Below, piece by piece: positions 1 to 10,083 of a DNA stretch of 64,000 nucleotides. The notes under the pieces were generated by a model. That model had not been told where the DNA came from. It was given only the letters and a program-made list of their open reading frames with translations, and made no database searches. The DNA is from Planctomycetota bacterium (lineage in GTDB: Bacteria; Planctomycetota; Phycisphaerae; Phycisphaerales; UBA5793). The position numbers were made by a program, and so were the translations under genes. The first letter of the stretch is position 1. Every line of letters begins with the position of its first letter. The stretch lies in NCBI GenBank assembly GCA_013112555.1, contig JABFGK010000001.1, forward strand, positions 806,001 through 870,000. The letters are read 5' to 3'.

Positions 1-2
1 TC

Positions 3-980
3 GCAGTCCTTGCTCTTACCGTTGCCGTTGTCGTTGGTGTCGTACTTGCTGTGGCCTTCTGGCCCAAGACCGCACGTGATCCTGACCAAATCAACTTCCG
101 TCTCAAATGGCTCTGGTACTCAGGTTGGGCCGGCGAGCTTCTTGCTGAACATGACAACGTCTGGTCTGAACGCGGTCTGCAGGTTGAGACGCGACCTGGA
201 GGCTTCGAACTCGACTCGATCAAGTTGGTCGCATCTGGAGAGGACCAAGTGGGCGTAGCCGGGGCTGACCAGGTGCTCATGGCGAGGATGAACGGTGTGC
301 CTCTGGTGGCGTTTGCGGTGCAATACCAGAAATCCCCTGTCGGTTTTGTTTCCATGGAGGCGTCTAGCATTCAGTCTATTGCCGATTTTCGAGACAAGAA
401 GATTGGCGTCAAGTACGGGACCGATGTAGAGCCCGTCTACAGGGCACTGCTCGCAAAGGCTGGACTCAGCAAGAACGACGTGACTGAGGTGCCCGTAAAG
501 TTCGATCTTGCGCCTTTCTTTTCGGGGGCGATTGACGTCTATCCTGGATATCTGACCAACGATCTTCTCATACCGGAAGAACGAGGCTACGCCGTCAATA
601 CTATCGCGGCCCCCGACGAGGGAGTTGCTGTTTACGGCAATGTCTACTTCTGCCGCGAAGACTTTCTGCGGGAGCACCCTGAACAGCTCGCCTCATTTCT
701 CGGGGGACTGCGAGCCGCTTGGCAAGACGCTCTGTCGGGGCCACCCGAGCGAATTGCGGAACTAGCGATGGCAAAAAACAATGGCTTGGATCGAGAGCAT
801 GAAATTCGGGCAGTCCGCTCCCTTCGGCCGTATGTACTTCCAGAGGGGGTTACCTTCGGGCAGATGAGTGATGACGAATGGCGTCATCTTTACTCGCTTC
901 TTCGAGAACAGGGAGTCATCACACGTGAGTTTGACTACCGGTCTGCGTACTCCAACGAGATTCTTGAACGACTTCAGTAA
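3..980 (+). CDS. NMT1/THI5-like ABC substrate-binding protein (5' partial)
   Basis: The reading frame is open from the first bases of the window. It begins with a run of Ala, Val and Leu (about 17 residues) ending in AFWPK, which reads as a signal peptide or membrane anchor whose start lies outside the window. The mature part has the layout of NMT1/SsuA/THI5-type periplasmic binding proteins: WLWYSGWAGE near the start, an ERGL..E segment, KIGVKYGTDVEP, and a late FLGGLRAAWQDAL helix. The family binds small organic ligands such as pyrimidine precursors, sulfonates or nitrate for ABC import. The ligand cannot be told from sequence. No permease or ATPase gene is visible on this side, so partners should lie upstream. 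A GTG at 51 could be read as a start but would cut the signal segment in half, so I reject it. Confidence 0.8.
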   Translation, partial: AVLALTVAVVVGVVLAVAFWPKTARDPDQINFRLKWLWYSGWAGELLAEHDNVWSERGLQVETRPGGFELDSIKLVASGEDQVGVAGADQVLMARMNGVPLVAFAVQYQKSPVGFVSMEASSIQSIADFRDKKIGVKYGTDVEPVYRALLAKAGLSKNDVTEVPVKFDLAPFFSGAIDVYPGYLTNDLLIPEERGYAVNTIAAPDEGVAVYGNVYFCREDFLREHPEQLASFLGGLRAAWQDALSGPPERIAELAMAKNNGLDREHEIRAVRSLRPYVLPEGVTFGQMSDDEWRHLYSLLREQGVITREFDYRSAYSNEILERLQ

Positions 981-987
981 AACGACG

Positions 988-1707
988 ATGAGTAACAGTG
1001 ATTTTCAGTCTCTGGTAGCACGGGATTACGACACCATTACGGCGCACGGTATATCTCTGCCGACGGCACGATACTACGACGAGACGATACTCGGATACCT
1101 GCCATCAATGCCTGGAATGATCGTCGATGCTGGATGTGGGACGGGCGAATTCACGCGGAAACTGACGTCGAGCAAGGAGCAGATTCTCGCTGTGGATGTG
1201 TCGTCTGTCGCAATTCGAAAGGCTCAGGCGTCCGAGGGAACGAGCCGGATCGACTATAGAGTGGCAGCGGTCGAAGATCTTCCTTCGATGATTCCGCCTC
1301 GTTCTTGCAGCGCCATTATTCTGAACAGGGTGCTGCACCACTGTGATGATCTACCCACCTTGATAGAGGCGCTGATGGCACTGCTTCTGCCGGGGGGGCG
1401 CATAATCGTCTTGGATTTGGACTGTACAGGGAACGCATGCTCCCAGCTAAATCGGAAGTTCACGCTTGTGATGTACCGCTTGTGCGTCCTCGCCAAGGGA
1501 TTGTGCGCAGGCACGTTGTTTGGGCGTATTGACGACCTCCGTGCTGAGGCGCGAGCGTACAGATCGCCGGGTTGGCTGGACCACTTAGGACACGAACCTG
1601 ATTATCGCTGGACAATGATTCGCGATGCGTTTCGTTCAATGAGTACTTCATACATTCATAAGCGTATGAACTGGCGGTTCCATCTGTTCGTCGCTGATCG
1701 CCCGTAG
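988..1707 (+). CDS. Class I SAM-dependent methyltransferase
   Basis: This is a 239-residue protein with the class I methyltransferase fold. Motif I is VDAGCGTGEF (about residues 38-47), followed by the acidic end of strand 2 (LAVDVSS) and a post-motif region AAVEDLPS. A RVLHHCDD segment matches the motif common in UbiE/COQ5-like and Methyltransf_11 enzymes, and LLPGGRIIVLD follows. The start at 988 is chosen because it begins eight bases after the preceding stop and gives a normal N-terminus. An upstream in-frame start at 868 would overlap the binding-protein gene by over 100 bases. The substrate is unknown. The close spacing suggests co-transcription with the gene before it and the one after it. 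Confidence 0.75.
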   Translation: MSNSDFQSLVARDYDTITAHGISLPTARYYDETILGYLPSMPGMIVDAGCGTGEFTRKLTSSKEQILAVDVSSVAIRKAQASEGTSRIDYRVAAVEDLPSMIPPRSCSAIILNRVLHHCDDLPTLIEALMALLLPGGRIIVLDLDCTGNACSQLNRKFTLVMYRLCVLAKGLCAGTLFGRIDDLRAEARAYRSPGWLDHLGHEPDYRWTMIRDAFRSMSTSYIHKRMNWRFHLFVADRP

Positions 1708-1709
1708 GG

Positions 1710-2561
1710 ATGTGTCACATGCTGGAATGGCTGCTGAACGTTGTTTCGGAATGGCAGGCTCTCCTGGTCGGAATAGCCATAGGATTACTAGGTGGAATTG
1801 CGCTTCGGCGCATTACCGGAACATTTTTTGTATGGTGCGCTGGCCATCCTAGGCTAAGGATCATCAGGACGGGGCTTCGCAAGATCGGTTGTCCGCTGTG
1901 CTGGCTGTACTATTGCGAAAACTCGAACGCGGTGGTTGAAAGCCATATCCGAGACTGTGGTGATTATGTGCGCATGCATTTTTCGGACGGCGAGGAGGGC
2001 GAGATTTGGCTATACAACAGTGACCTTCAAGCATTCTTGGGTTGGGATGACTTTAAGGAGTTGTACTTGGCGTGCATCGCGCCGAACGACAGGGTAGCCA
2101 AGGTCAAGGTGCTTCTTGATCGGGACGAGATAAAGTCGCTGATTTCAAATGAGGAGTGGGAAACCGTTCGCGATAATTTGGCACAACACGATGCAGTACC
2201 CCTTGCGGCGAAGCTCAAATACTGTTTTATGGACGAACTACCACAGGCGCGCAAACGAATCGTCGAGGATGGTGACTTCAAGCTTTATACAGCGAGGGAC
2301 AGTTTCATTTTTTACACGCGAGGGGCATCCTTGGTGAGAATGGAAGCTGTGTGTGTGCATCGTCGACTTAAAGGGGACGAGAATGATAATGGCGATCTCC
2401 GCATTACTGTAACTGCCGCAAGGAAGAGGAAGCAGACAGACGCGTTTGTGAAGTTCATGCAGCCAGATTGGCAGGATAAGTTTCAGGGTTTGTTTGCGGA
2501 CGGCGCGCACTGGAAGCCATTCAGCGAATTGGTCAAAGCTCAGTTGGAGATTTCGCCGTGA
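1710..2561 (+). CDS. Unrecognised membrane-anchored protein
   Basis: I do not recognise a family. The 283-residue product starts with one hydrophobic helix (about residues 12-32, ending before an Arg-Arg pair) that would anchor it to the membrane. A short Cys-rich stretch follows (CPLCWLYYCENS, near residues 61-72). The remainder looks soluble, with alternating strand and helix character and many charged residues. The start lies two bases after the methyltransferase stop; a second ATG three codons later is equally possible. Base composition looks more AT-rich than in most of the window, so the three-gene group may have a separate history. No catalytic motif is visible. Confidence 0.6.
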   Translation: MCHMLEWLLNVVSEWQALLVGIAIGLLGGIALRRITGTFFVWCAGHPRLRIIRTGLRKIGCPLCWLYYCENSNAVVESHIRDCGDYVRMHFSDGEEGEIWLYNSDLQAFLGWDDFKELYLACIAPNDRVAKVKVLLDRDEIKSLISNEEWETVRDNLAQHDAVPLAAKLKYCFMDELPQARKRIVEDGDFKLYTARDSFIFYTRGASLVRMEAVCVHRRLKGDENDNGDLRITVTAARKRKQTDAFVKFMQPDWQDKFQGLFADGAHWKPFSELVKAQLEISP

Positions 2562-3186
2562 GAACATCGGGCGTCTGAGATGCGAAGGGACGTTCGTCAA
2601 GGAGTACAGCGCAGCAGTTTCGAACTGGCTGCAGATCTAGTGGGTGCAGAACCCGCGCACCTATTCACCGAGGGTACTCGATATGAGGACACGGGAGTCC
2701 GCGCCCGCGCTGACCCAGCGGCAACACCACCGCCAGATTATTACCTGCTCGCTGGCCACGTAGTCCGCATGCCAGGAGCTTTCACGGTCTGAGAGCTGCG
2801 CAAGGATGAGACCGGACGGGGCCATACCATCAGGATCGCGGCTGACAACCTCGAGGCTCACGTTCAGGCGATTCCGCCTGCCCGCCTCGGCAAAGTCGCG
2901 GGCCGCGTCAGAGCTCTTCTCGATCAGAGTAAAACGAAGGTCGACCGGCCTGATGCCGAGAGTGCCCCAGATGCGGCCGCATGGCATCAAACCGGCTTCT
3001 GAGTCGCCCTACGGGGGTTACAGTCTGGTTGCTTTCGGACGCCACCGACACTTCGAACTCGCGCCGGGTAAGTAACCAGTAGACGAAACCGAATCCGCCA
3101 GACAGCGAACCGGTCGCCTCCTCCCCATGCGAAGGCCGTTGTGGGCATATCCCCGTCTGCCATCAGGCAGGCGCAAGGAGCCTGCA
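2562..3186. other. Gene-poor stretch holding a coding remnant
   Basis: No complete gene is convincing here. Short open frames exist on both strands but none has a ribosome binding site together with a recognisable product. The part from about 2793 to 3002 reads as decayed coding sequence and is listed separately. The end of the stretch carries an AAGGAG just before the small gene that follows. Confidence 0.5.
2793..3002 (+). pseudogene. Possible remnant of a coding sequence
   Basis: Reading from the stop at 2790 in the same frame gives about 69 codons with coding-like third positions (mostly G or C). The protein-like text includes GHTIRIAADNLEAHV and RLGKVAGRVRALLDQ, and ends at a stop at 3000-3002. 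There is no start codon or ribosome binding site, and the frame before it is also open for about 70 codons. I read it as the decayed end of a gene at the edge of the accessory region. The family is not recognised. Confidence 0.3.
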
Positions 3187-3432
3187 ATGCCCGACGTGCT
3201 GGACGACCCCGCTGCCATGACCCCATCCCAGCGCCGCGGCGAGATCCTGACGATCCTCGCCCGAGGCGTTCTTCGTGTGCGCGAGTCCGCCTCGACATCG
3301 GCGAATGACGCCACATCTCCCGCTCGTGAGAACGCCGCAGAATCCTGCCAGACATGCCTTGACCGTGCGCCCGGGGTTGCCCTCATGGACCGTCCGGTTA
3401 ACGGAACCGGAGAAAGGAATGCGGCTCCATGA
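3187..3432 (+). CDS. Small protein preceding DUF2924 (recombinase-module protein)
   Basis: This 81-residue protein has an AAGGAG about seven bases before its ATG. The core text (DDPAAMTPSQRRGEIL followed by TILARGVLRVR) matches the small conserved protein that commonly sits directly upstream of DUF2924 genes in phage- and island-borne recombinase modules. This match is from memory of the family and was not checked by search. Its stop overlaps the ATG of the DUF2924 gene in an ATGA arrangement, which implies translational coupling. Its biochemical function is not established; a role in DNA binding or in controlling the site-specific recombinase is a guess. Confidence 0.65.
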   Translation: MPDVLDDPAAMTPSQRRGEILTILARGVLRVRESASTSANDATSPARENAAESCQTCLDRAPGVALMDRPVNGTGERNAAP

Positions 3433-3950
3433 ACGTGAAAAAGGAGATCGCGGCGCTGACGCGCATGACCGTGACCGAACTGCGGAAGAAGCACATCGAG
3501 GTCTTCGGCGAACGGACACGATCCGGTCACAAGGCCTACCTGGTCAAGCGAATCGCCTGGCGGCTCCAGGCGAACGCCGAGGGCAACCTGACCACGCGGG
3601 CCAGACGGCGTGCCGAGGAACTGGCCAACGACGCCGACCTGCGGACGCATGCCCCACGCTGCAAGCCTGATGCCGAGGATCACGGCGACACGATGACGGC
3701 TGCGGTCCACTTCGGCCACGACACGCGCGTGCCGATGCCCGGTGCGACGCTCAGCAGCAAGTCCAAGGGCCGCGACGTATTCGTTCATTTACGACGACGT
3801 GGATTCGAGTATGCGGGGAAGGCGTACTGTTTGCTCTCGGTTGTTGCGAGCGCTGTCACCAGCGGCCATTGGGATCGAACGACGATGGAGGGCATACCAT
3901 CAGTAAAATGGCAAGGCCTGCTGGGAGGTGGCTTCTGGCAGAGAGCCTGA
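3429..3950 (+). CDS. DUF2924 domain protein
   Basis: The N-terminal half carries the DUF2924 hallmark: an EIAALTRMTVTELRKKH helix, a RSGHKAYLVKRIAWRLQ helix and an RARRRAEELANDADLR helix. A second part contains PGATLSSKSKGRDVFV and RRGFEYAGKAYCLLS, followed by AVTSGHWD, which corresponds to the small RNase H-like or SH3-like C-terminal block of the family. After that the last 15 or so residues do not resemble the usual short ending, so the 3' end may be a deletion junction. In most genomes DUF2924 is followed by a large serine recombinase. None follows here; the next genes are on the other strand. The product is probably a relic of a recombinase-driven element. Confidence 0.7.
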   Translation: MNVKKEIAALTRMTVTELRKKHIEVFGERTRSGHKAYLVKRIAWRLQANAEGNLTTRARRRAEELANDADLRTHAPRCKPDAEDHGDTMTAAVHFGHDTRVPMPGATLSSKSKGRDVFVHLRRRGFEYAGKAYCLLSVVASAVTSGHWDRTTMEGIPSVKWQGLLGGGFWQRA

Positions 3951-3975
3951 TTCGCAGGTAGTGGGATAAACCGGC

Positions 3976-4308
3976 TTATCCTACCTGCCGCTCGCGCCAG
4001 TCTTCGGCGCGCTGCCGCATGAAGCGACGAAGCGCCCCAGCCGTGGTCGCGAGTTGACCCGCCTTATAGACCTCCAGCCCACCCTTGATCCAGTTGTACA
4101 TCGTATAGCGAGTCAAGGGCTTACCACGACGCCGCGGCATCCAGATGAGGTCCGGCACCTCGCTGATTGGTATGAGACGCTCGCGCCGAATTAGATCATC
4201 TTCAATGCAGGTCGCAGGTGGTCGCTGATCCTGTTCGAGCCGCTTTCTGGCTCCAGCAATGTACCCTTCTGCCTGGATCCGCTCGGCAATAGATCGGGAT
4301 TCAAACAT
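3976..4308 (-). CDS. DUF1580-like helix-turn-helix protein
   Basis: This is a 110-residue protein with an AAGGGG seven bases before the ATG. Its C-terminal 70 residues follow the pattern of the planctomycete DUF1580 family, which is an excisionase-like winged helix: RLIPISEVPDL, then a basic MPRRRGKPLTRYTMYNWIK recognition region, then TTAGALRRFMRQ. The family is expected to bind DNA, often near prophage or island genes. About 40 residues precede the domain. It lies 21 bases downstream of a paralogue on the same strand, so the two form an operon. It converges with the DUF2924 gene. Confidence 0.6.
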   Translation of the reverse strand: MFESRSIAERIQAEGYIAGARKRLEQDQRPPATCIEDDLIRRERLIPISEVPDLIWMPRRRGKPLTRYTMYNWIKGGLEVYKAGQLATTAGALRRFMRQRAEDWRERQVG

Positions 4309-4329
4309 GACACATCCCCTTCGTGTCGG

Positions 4330-4740
4330 TCAGGCAACCTGAAGGTCATGCCGGTGCAGAAACCGCAGCACAGCCGGCTCTGTGGTGACCAGCGGCCGAT
4401 AGCCGAGTGTTTCGAGACGATTGTCCTGACGATAAGCCCACCGATATACCGCTCGGCGTGAAATCGTCGGCCGACCCCATCGCCGGGGTAGAAACGGCAG
4501 ATCCAGTACTTGGGAGAGTGTGATGAGGCGATAGCCTCTCTGTATATCGTCGATAATCGTCGAGTTGAGCACTATCTCAAGGCTGGCTTTGTCCTCGTCG
4601 TAGAGGTGCCTTACTTCCTGATCGCGCGGGTGCAGATTGCGATTTGTGTTGATGCTCGGAAGTCTCCCTTCGGCATCCGTTCGAGTTGAAGAATGTTGAA
4701 ACTCGTGCGGTATCGTACCACAGAGCGAGTTGGTCCGCAA
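4330..4740 (-). CDS. DUF1580-like helix-turn-helix protein, paralogue of its neighbour
   Basis: The last 75 residues align by eye with the downstream gene: IDDIQRGYRLITLSQVLDLP corresponds to the DDLIRRERLIPISEVPDL region, LPRRWGRPTISRRAVYRW corresponds to the basic recognition segment, and TTEPAVLRFLHR corresponds to the closing helix. It is therefore a second excisionase-like DNA-binding protein from a duplication. The start is uncertain: the frame has no ATG upstream of the domain, and the TTG at 4740 has no good ribosome binding site. The N-terminal 45 residues may not be translated, or the 5' end may have been altered. Confidence 0.45.
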   Translation of the reverse strand: MRTNSLCGTIPHEFQHSSTRTDAEGRLPSINTNRNLHPRDQEVRHLYDEDKASLEIVLNSTIIDDIQRGYRLITLSQVLDLPFLPRRWGRPTISRRAVYRWAYRQDNRLETLGYRPLVTTEPAVLRFLHRHDLQVA

Positions 4741-5048
4741 GGTGTGTTGCCGGATGCCTTTCGTGTCTGCGTCATATCACTTTGCTGGCGACCTTGGAGC
4801 CGTGCGTATCTGCCCCTGGATCTCTGACGCCTCAGAATCCTCTTTTTCCGGTCTTCCCATCTGCCATACAATGCCACCGCCTGCGACAAGTCGTTCCGCG
4901 CAGCCAAGATACAATCCAAGTAGTTCCTCGTGGATGCTGTGCCTTATCAGATCCACGATAGAGGCAGACCGGATGCCTCCGGTCGTACATGTGGCTCGGT
5001 GTTGACGGCTCGGGTCCCGCCCCGACAGGATACGAAGGAGATGAAAGC
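4741..5048. other. Intergenic region upstream of the Mrr-like gene
   Basis: I see no gene. The stretch separates the divergent HTH operon and the restriction gene cluster, so promoters for both should lie here. A GAAGGAG sits about seven bases before the ATG at 5049 and fixes that start. Short open frames on both strands have no support. Confidence 0.4.
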
Positions 5049-6107
5049 ATGGCGCTCTGGTTGACCCGCTCCGGCCGACATGGCGAACACGAACCCAAAT
5101 TCCTTGAGGATTGCCGAATCTACCTCACTTGGGGACGATTCAATCACGATCTGAGCAAGGTCAAGGATCGTGCTACCCTGCTTGAGATCCTCGAAGAAAC
5201 ATACCCAAACCAGAAACGACAGCACCATATCCAGAACAGAGGCCAGATCTGGATCTTCAGCCACCGCATGAAACCCGGCGACTGGGTGGTCGTCCCCAGC
5301 AAACGAAAGACCGTCCACATCGGCGAGATCACCGGCGACTACACCCATGACCCCAAAGGCGAGAATCCGTACTACCACTACCGAACTGTGAAGTGGCTGG
5401 AGACCGACATCCCCCGCACCAACTTCGACCAGGACATCCTCAACTCGCTCGGTGCCTTCACCACGATCTGCCAGATCAAACGGAACGACATCGAGAATCG
5501 GGTGCGTGCCATGCAGGGCAACGGGTGGAAGTCGGTCGGGATTGCCCCATTGCCGGGAGGAGGAGGCGGAGGTGGCAATGGACGCGACGATCCCGACCCG
5601 GTCGAAGAGGACTTCGACATCGAGCAGATCGCCCGTGACCAGATCGCCCGACTGATCTACAGCAAGTACAGCGGGCATGGTCTGGAAATCCTCGTCGAAG
5701 CCATCCTGAAGGCCCAAGGTTTCACCACCCACCACAGCCCCAAGGGGGCCGACGGCGGCATCGACATCCTTGCCTCGCCCGACACGCTCGGCTTCGGCAA
5801 CCCACGGATCTGTGTGCAGGTCAAGAGCCAGGACTCCCCGCTGGAACGGCCGGTGCTGGATCAACTGGTCGGCACCATGCAGAACGTCGGGGCCGATCAG
5901 GGCCTGCTCGTGTGCTGGGGTGGCTTCAAGCCGACGATCAAGCGCGAGATGCCCCGGCTGTTCTTCAAGGTCCGCATGTGGGACCAGAACGACCTGATCG
6001 ACCAGTTCCTGGCCAACTATGATCGTCTGGATGAAGATCTGCAAGCCGAGATCCCTCTCAAGCGGATCTGGGCGGTTGCTTCGCAAGATGAAGGGGAGCA
6101 GGACTAG
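5049..6107 (+). CDS. Mrr-family restriction endonuclease with putative PUA/EVE-like N-terminal domain
   Basis: This 352-residue protein has three parts. Residues 1-165 contain WIFSHRMKPGDWVVVPSK, then HIGEITGDY and YRTVKWLETDIPR, a beta-rich pattern resembling PUA/EVE/ASCH-type domains that read modified bases; this assignment is inference. A glycine-rich linker (about 170-178) follows. Residues 190-345 form a Mrr-type PD-(D/E)xK nuclease: HGLEILVEAILKAQGF, D239 in GADGGIDI, and Q257-x-K259 in CVQVKSQ, the QxK variant typical of Mrr. Mrr enzymes are type IV systems that cut modified foreign DNA. The start is fixed by GAAGGAG before 5049. It lies 176 bases upstream of hsdM on the same strand, at the head of the restriction cluster. 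Confidence 0.8.
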   Translation: MALWLTRSGRHGEHEPKFLEDCRIYLTWGRFNHDLSKVKDRATLLEILEETYPNQKRQHHIQNRGQIWIFSHRMKPGDWVVVPSKRKTVHIGEITGDYTHDPKGENPYYHYRTVKWLETDIPRTNFDQDILNSLGAFTTICQIKRNDIENRVRAMQGNGWKSVGIAPLPGGGGGGGNGRDDPDPVEEDFDIEQIARDQIARLIYSKYSGHGLEILVEAILKAQGFTTHHSPKGADGGIDILASPDTLGFGNPRICVQVKSQDSPLERPVLDQLVGTMQNVGADQGLLVCWGGFKPTIKREMPRLFFKVRMWDQNDLIDQFLANYDRLDEDLQAEIPLKRIWAVASQDEGEQD

Positions 6108-6283
6108 AAAGGGACCCCTACTTCCGGGAGGGGCCTAACGGCGCGTTGATCCTTCGGCTTCCCCACTCGCCCCTTGAGCCTGATATACTCCCGCAAGTAT
6201 CCAGCAATTCGTGGCATGCTTCGTGAAGGGGCCGCCTGCAGCCCTCCCAGACTTCCTACCTGCCCAGTGGAGACTCTGCCAGA

Positions 6284-7958
<1,675 letters not shown>

Positions 7959-7969
<11 letters not shown>

Positions 7970-9269
7970 TGCTCTTACCAAACTCGGTGACTTCATCGAC
8001 GTGAAGCACGGCTTCGCCTTCAAAGGCGGACACTTCGTCGACAGCCCGACATGCGACATCGTCGTAACTCCCGGCAACTTCGCAATCGGAGGCGGCTTTC
8101 AGGCGGATAAGGCGAAGTATTACGACGGTCCCATACCGGAGGATTACATTCTGCATCCGGGTGACCTCATTGTCACGATGACCGATCTCAGCAAGGCAGG
8201 CGACACGTTAGGCTACCCTGCCATCATCCCGGATTCGAATGCGGTACGATATCTGCATAATCAGCGCATCGGCCTTGTCCAGATCAAGGAAGGCGTAGAG
8301 GCCGACAGTCGCTTTCTGTTTTATCGTTTATGCGCAGACGATTACAGGCATCACATCTTGGCGACAGCGTCAGGTTCAACGGTGCGGCACACTTCACCGG
8401 GCCGAATCTGCGAGTTTGAGACAGAACTCCCGCATCTCGGCGAACAACGTGCGATAGCGGCAGCCCTCGGCTCGCTGGATGACAAGATCGAGCAGAATCG
8501 TCGTACGTGTGGGGTGATGGAGCAGTTGGCGCGGGCGATCTTTCAAGCGTGGTTCGTGGACTTCGAGCCGGTGAAAGCCAAGGCCGCAGGCGCGACCGCG
8601 TTCCCCTCCATCCCGCAGGATGTCTTCGACACACTGCCGACAGAGTTCCAGGACTCTGAACTCGGCCCCATCCCGCAAGGGTGGGAAGTGAAGGCAATCG
8701 CAAAGATTGCTACGTTCCTGAATGGTCTGGCCATGCAGAAACACCCGCCTAGAGGCGACGGTCGCGACATTCCTGTGATCAAGATTGCACAGCTGCGCAA
8801 GGGATCGACAGAAGGGGCGAGTTGGGCAAACGGCGATGTGCCCGAAGACTACGTGATCCACGACCGAGACCTGCTGTTCTCTTGGTCTGGCACTCTCGAA
8901 GCCACATTCTGGTTCGGTGGAATTGGAGGGTTGAATCAGCATCTTTTTAAGGTGTCATCATCGCGGTTCCCGGGCTGGTTTTGCCTCTTGTGGATTAAAC
9001 ATCACTTACCGTGGTTTCGTGCAATCGCGGCAAGCAAGGCGACCACGATGGGACATATCAAACGGCAACACTTGCAGGAGGCCGAAGTCGTTATTCCTTC
9101 ATCTGAAATGCTCACTGCGGCAGATACCGTGATCGGCGCGTTGTACGACCTCCACGCCCAAACGATGGTCGAATGCCGCGCCCTTGGGCGCATGCGGGAT
9201 TACCTGTTACCCAAGCTGATCTCAGGAGCGGTTCGCGTCAACGTGGAAGGGGGCGCGGATGGCATTTAA
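7959..9269 (+). CDS. hsdS: Type I restriction-modification specificity subunit
   Basis: HsdS recognises the bipartite target and holds the complex together. The 436-residue protein has the usual two target-recognition domains (about residues 5-160 and 230-400). Between them is a conserved helical spacer, with [19 protein letters not shown] and [18 protein letters not shown]; the second spacer near the C-terminus ends in [15 protein letters not shown]. The start overlaps the 3' end of hsdM by 11 bases, and its own 3' end overlaps the following gene by 11 bases. Confidence 0.93.
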
Positions 9270-10083
9270 GCGCGTCAAGGGGGCCCTGACGAGGCTGAGG
9301 ATATTCAAAAGGAGAGTAGATACCGCATCATTCGCAACTACCGACTCCGGGAACGCAAGCGCGCCCGATACGCCATTTCAGATGCGAGGCTGCCGTGAGT
9401 TACTGAACGACTATTCAGATTCCTTACAGATCATGTCGTCGATTCAGGTCGTGGAGCGATCCATACCGAACGATCCCGGCATCGCGTTTACTCATTGCCG
9501 TGGACTCTTGGAAACGGTGTGCAAGACGATTCTCACCGATCGTGGTGTGTCGATTGAGCCTGACGCAAACTCAAACCAAGTGATGGCAGCCACACTCAAG
9601 GTGATGAAACTCACGCCTGCGGACTTTGATGCGGACGATCGGGTTGAAACCGGCGTCGTCGACCTCATCCGGGGGCTGAACCAGATGACGAACGGTGTCG
9701 TGGCGCTTCGAAACAGCCAGGGGCTCGGGCCCCACGGCCGCGATGCTTTGGACGCTATTCTGGATGCGGAGTACGCGATTGTCACAGCACACGCGATTGA
9801 TGCTGCCGCCAGCCTGCTGTACCGCATTCATCGCAAACAGTCCGAGCGATACCCATTGAAGCGAATTCGTTACGGAGACTACTCCGACTTCGATGCGTTC
9901 TTGGATGACAAGTACCCGGACATTGAAATCGAGGAAGCCCCGATTCAGGCTAGTCACGCGCTTTGCCTTCTTGAACCGGAGGCTTATCGCCAAAGCCTCG
10001 TTGCCTTCATTGCGTCACCTGACAAGGACGACTCTCTGGAGTTCTCTGAAGGAGAAGTGATCGCGGAGGATGCCGATGGATGA
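9259..10083 (+). CDS. Abi_C-like (abortive infection) protein between hsdS and hsdR
   Basis: The 274-residue product contains the pattern of the abortive-infection C-terminal domain: GIAFTHCRGLLETVCKTIL in the middle, then LIRGLNQMTNGVVALRNS and GLGPHG (about residues 135-160). The LRN...G..HG signature is typical of Abi_C proteins, some of which may be HEPN-like ribonucleases. A GGAAGGGG lies eight bases before the ATG. It overlaps hsdS upstream and hsdR downstream, so it is built into the restriction operon and not simply next to it. A linked back-up function, killing or arresting the cell when restriction fails, is plausible but is inference. The N-terminal 45 residues are basic and unrecognised. 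Confidence 0.7.
   Translation: MAFKRVKGALTRLRIFKRRVDTASFATTDSGNASAPDTPFQMRGCRELLNDYSDSLQIMSSIQVVERSIPNDPGIAFTHCRGLLETVCKTILTDRGVSIEPDANSNQVMAATLKVMKLTPADFDADDRVETGVVDLIRGLNQMTNGVVALRNSQGLGPHGRDALDAILDAEYAIVTAHAIDAAASLLYRIHRKQSERYPLKRIRYGDYSDFDAFLDDKYPDIEIEEAPIQASHALCLLEPEAYRQSLVAFIASPDKDDSLEFSEGEVIAEDADG

Noticed and set aside
3018..3788. Minus-strand frame of 256 codons opposite the DUF2924 module
   Set aside because: The plus-strand genes have ribosome binding sites, coupling and family resemblance; the minus frame has none.
4947..6086. Minus-strand frame of 379 codons opposite the Mrr-like gene
   Set aside because: It is antisense to a nuclease with clear catalytic residues and a good ribosome binding site; no motif is present in the minus frame.
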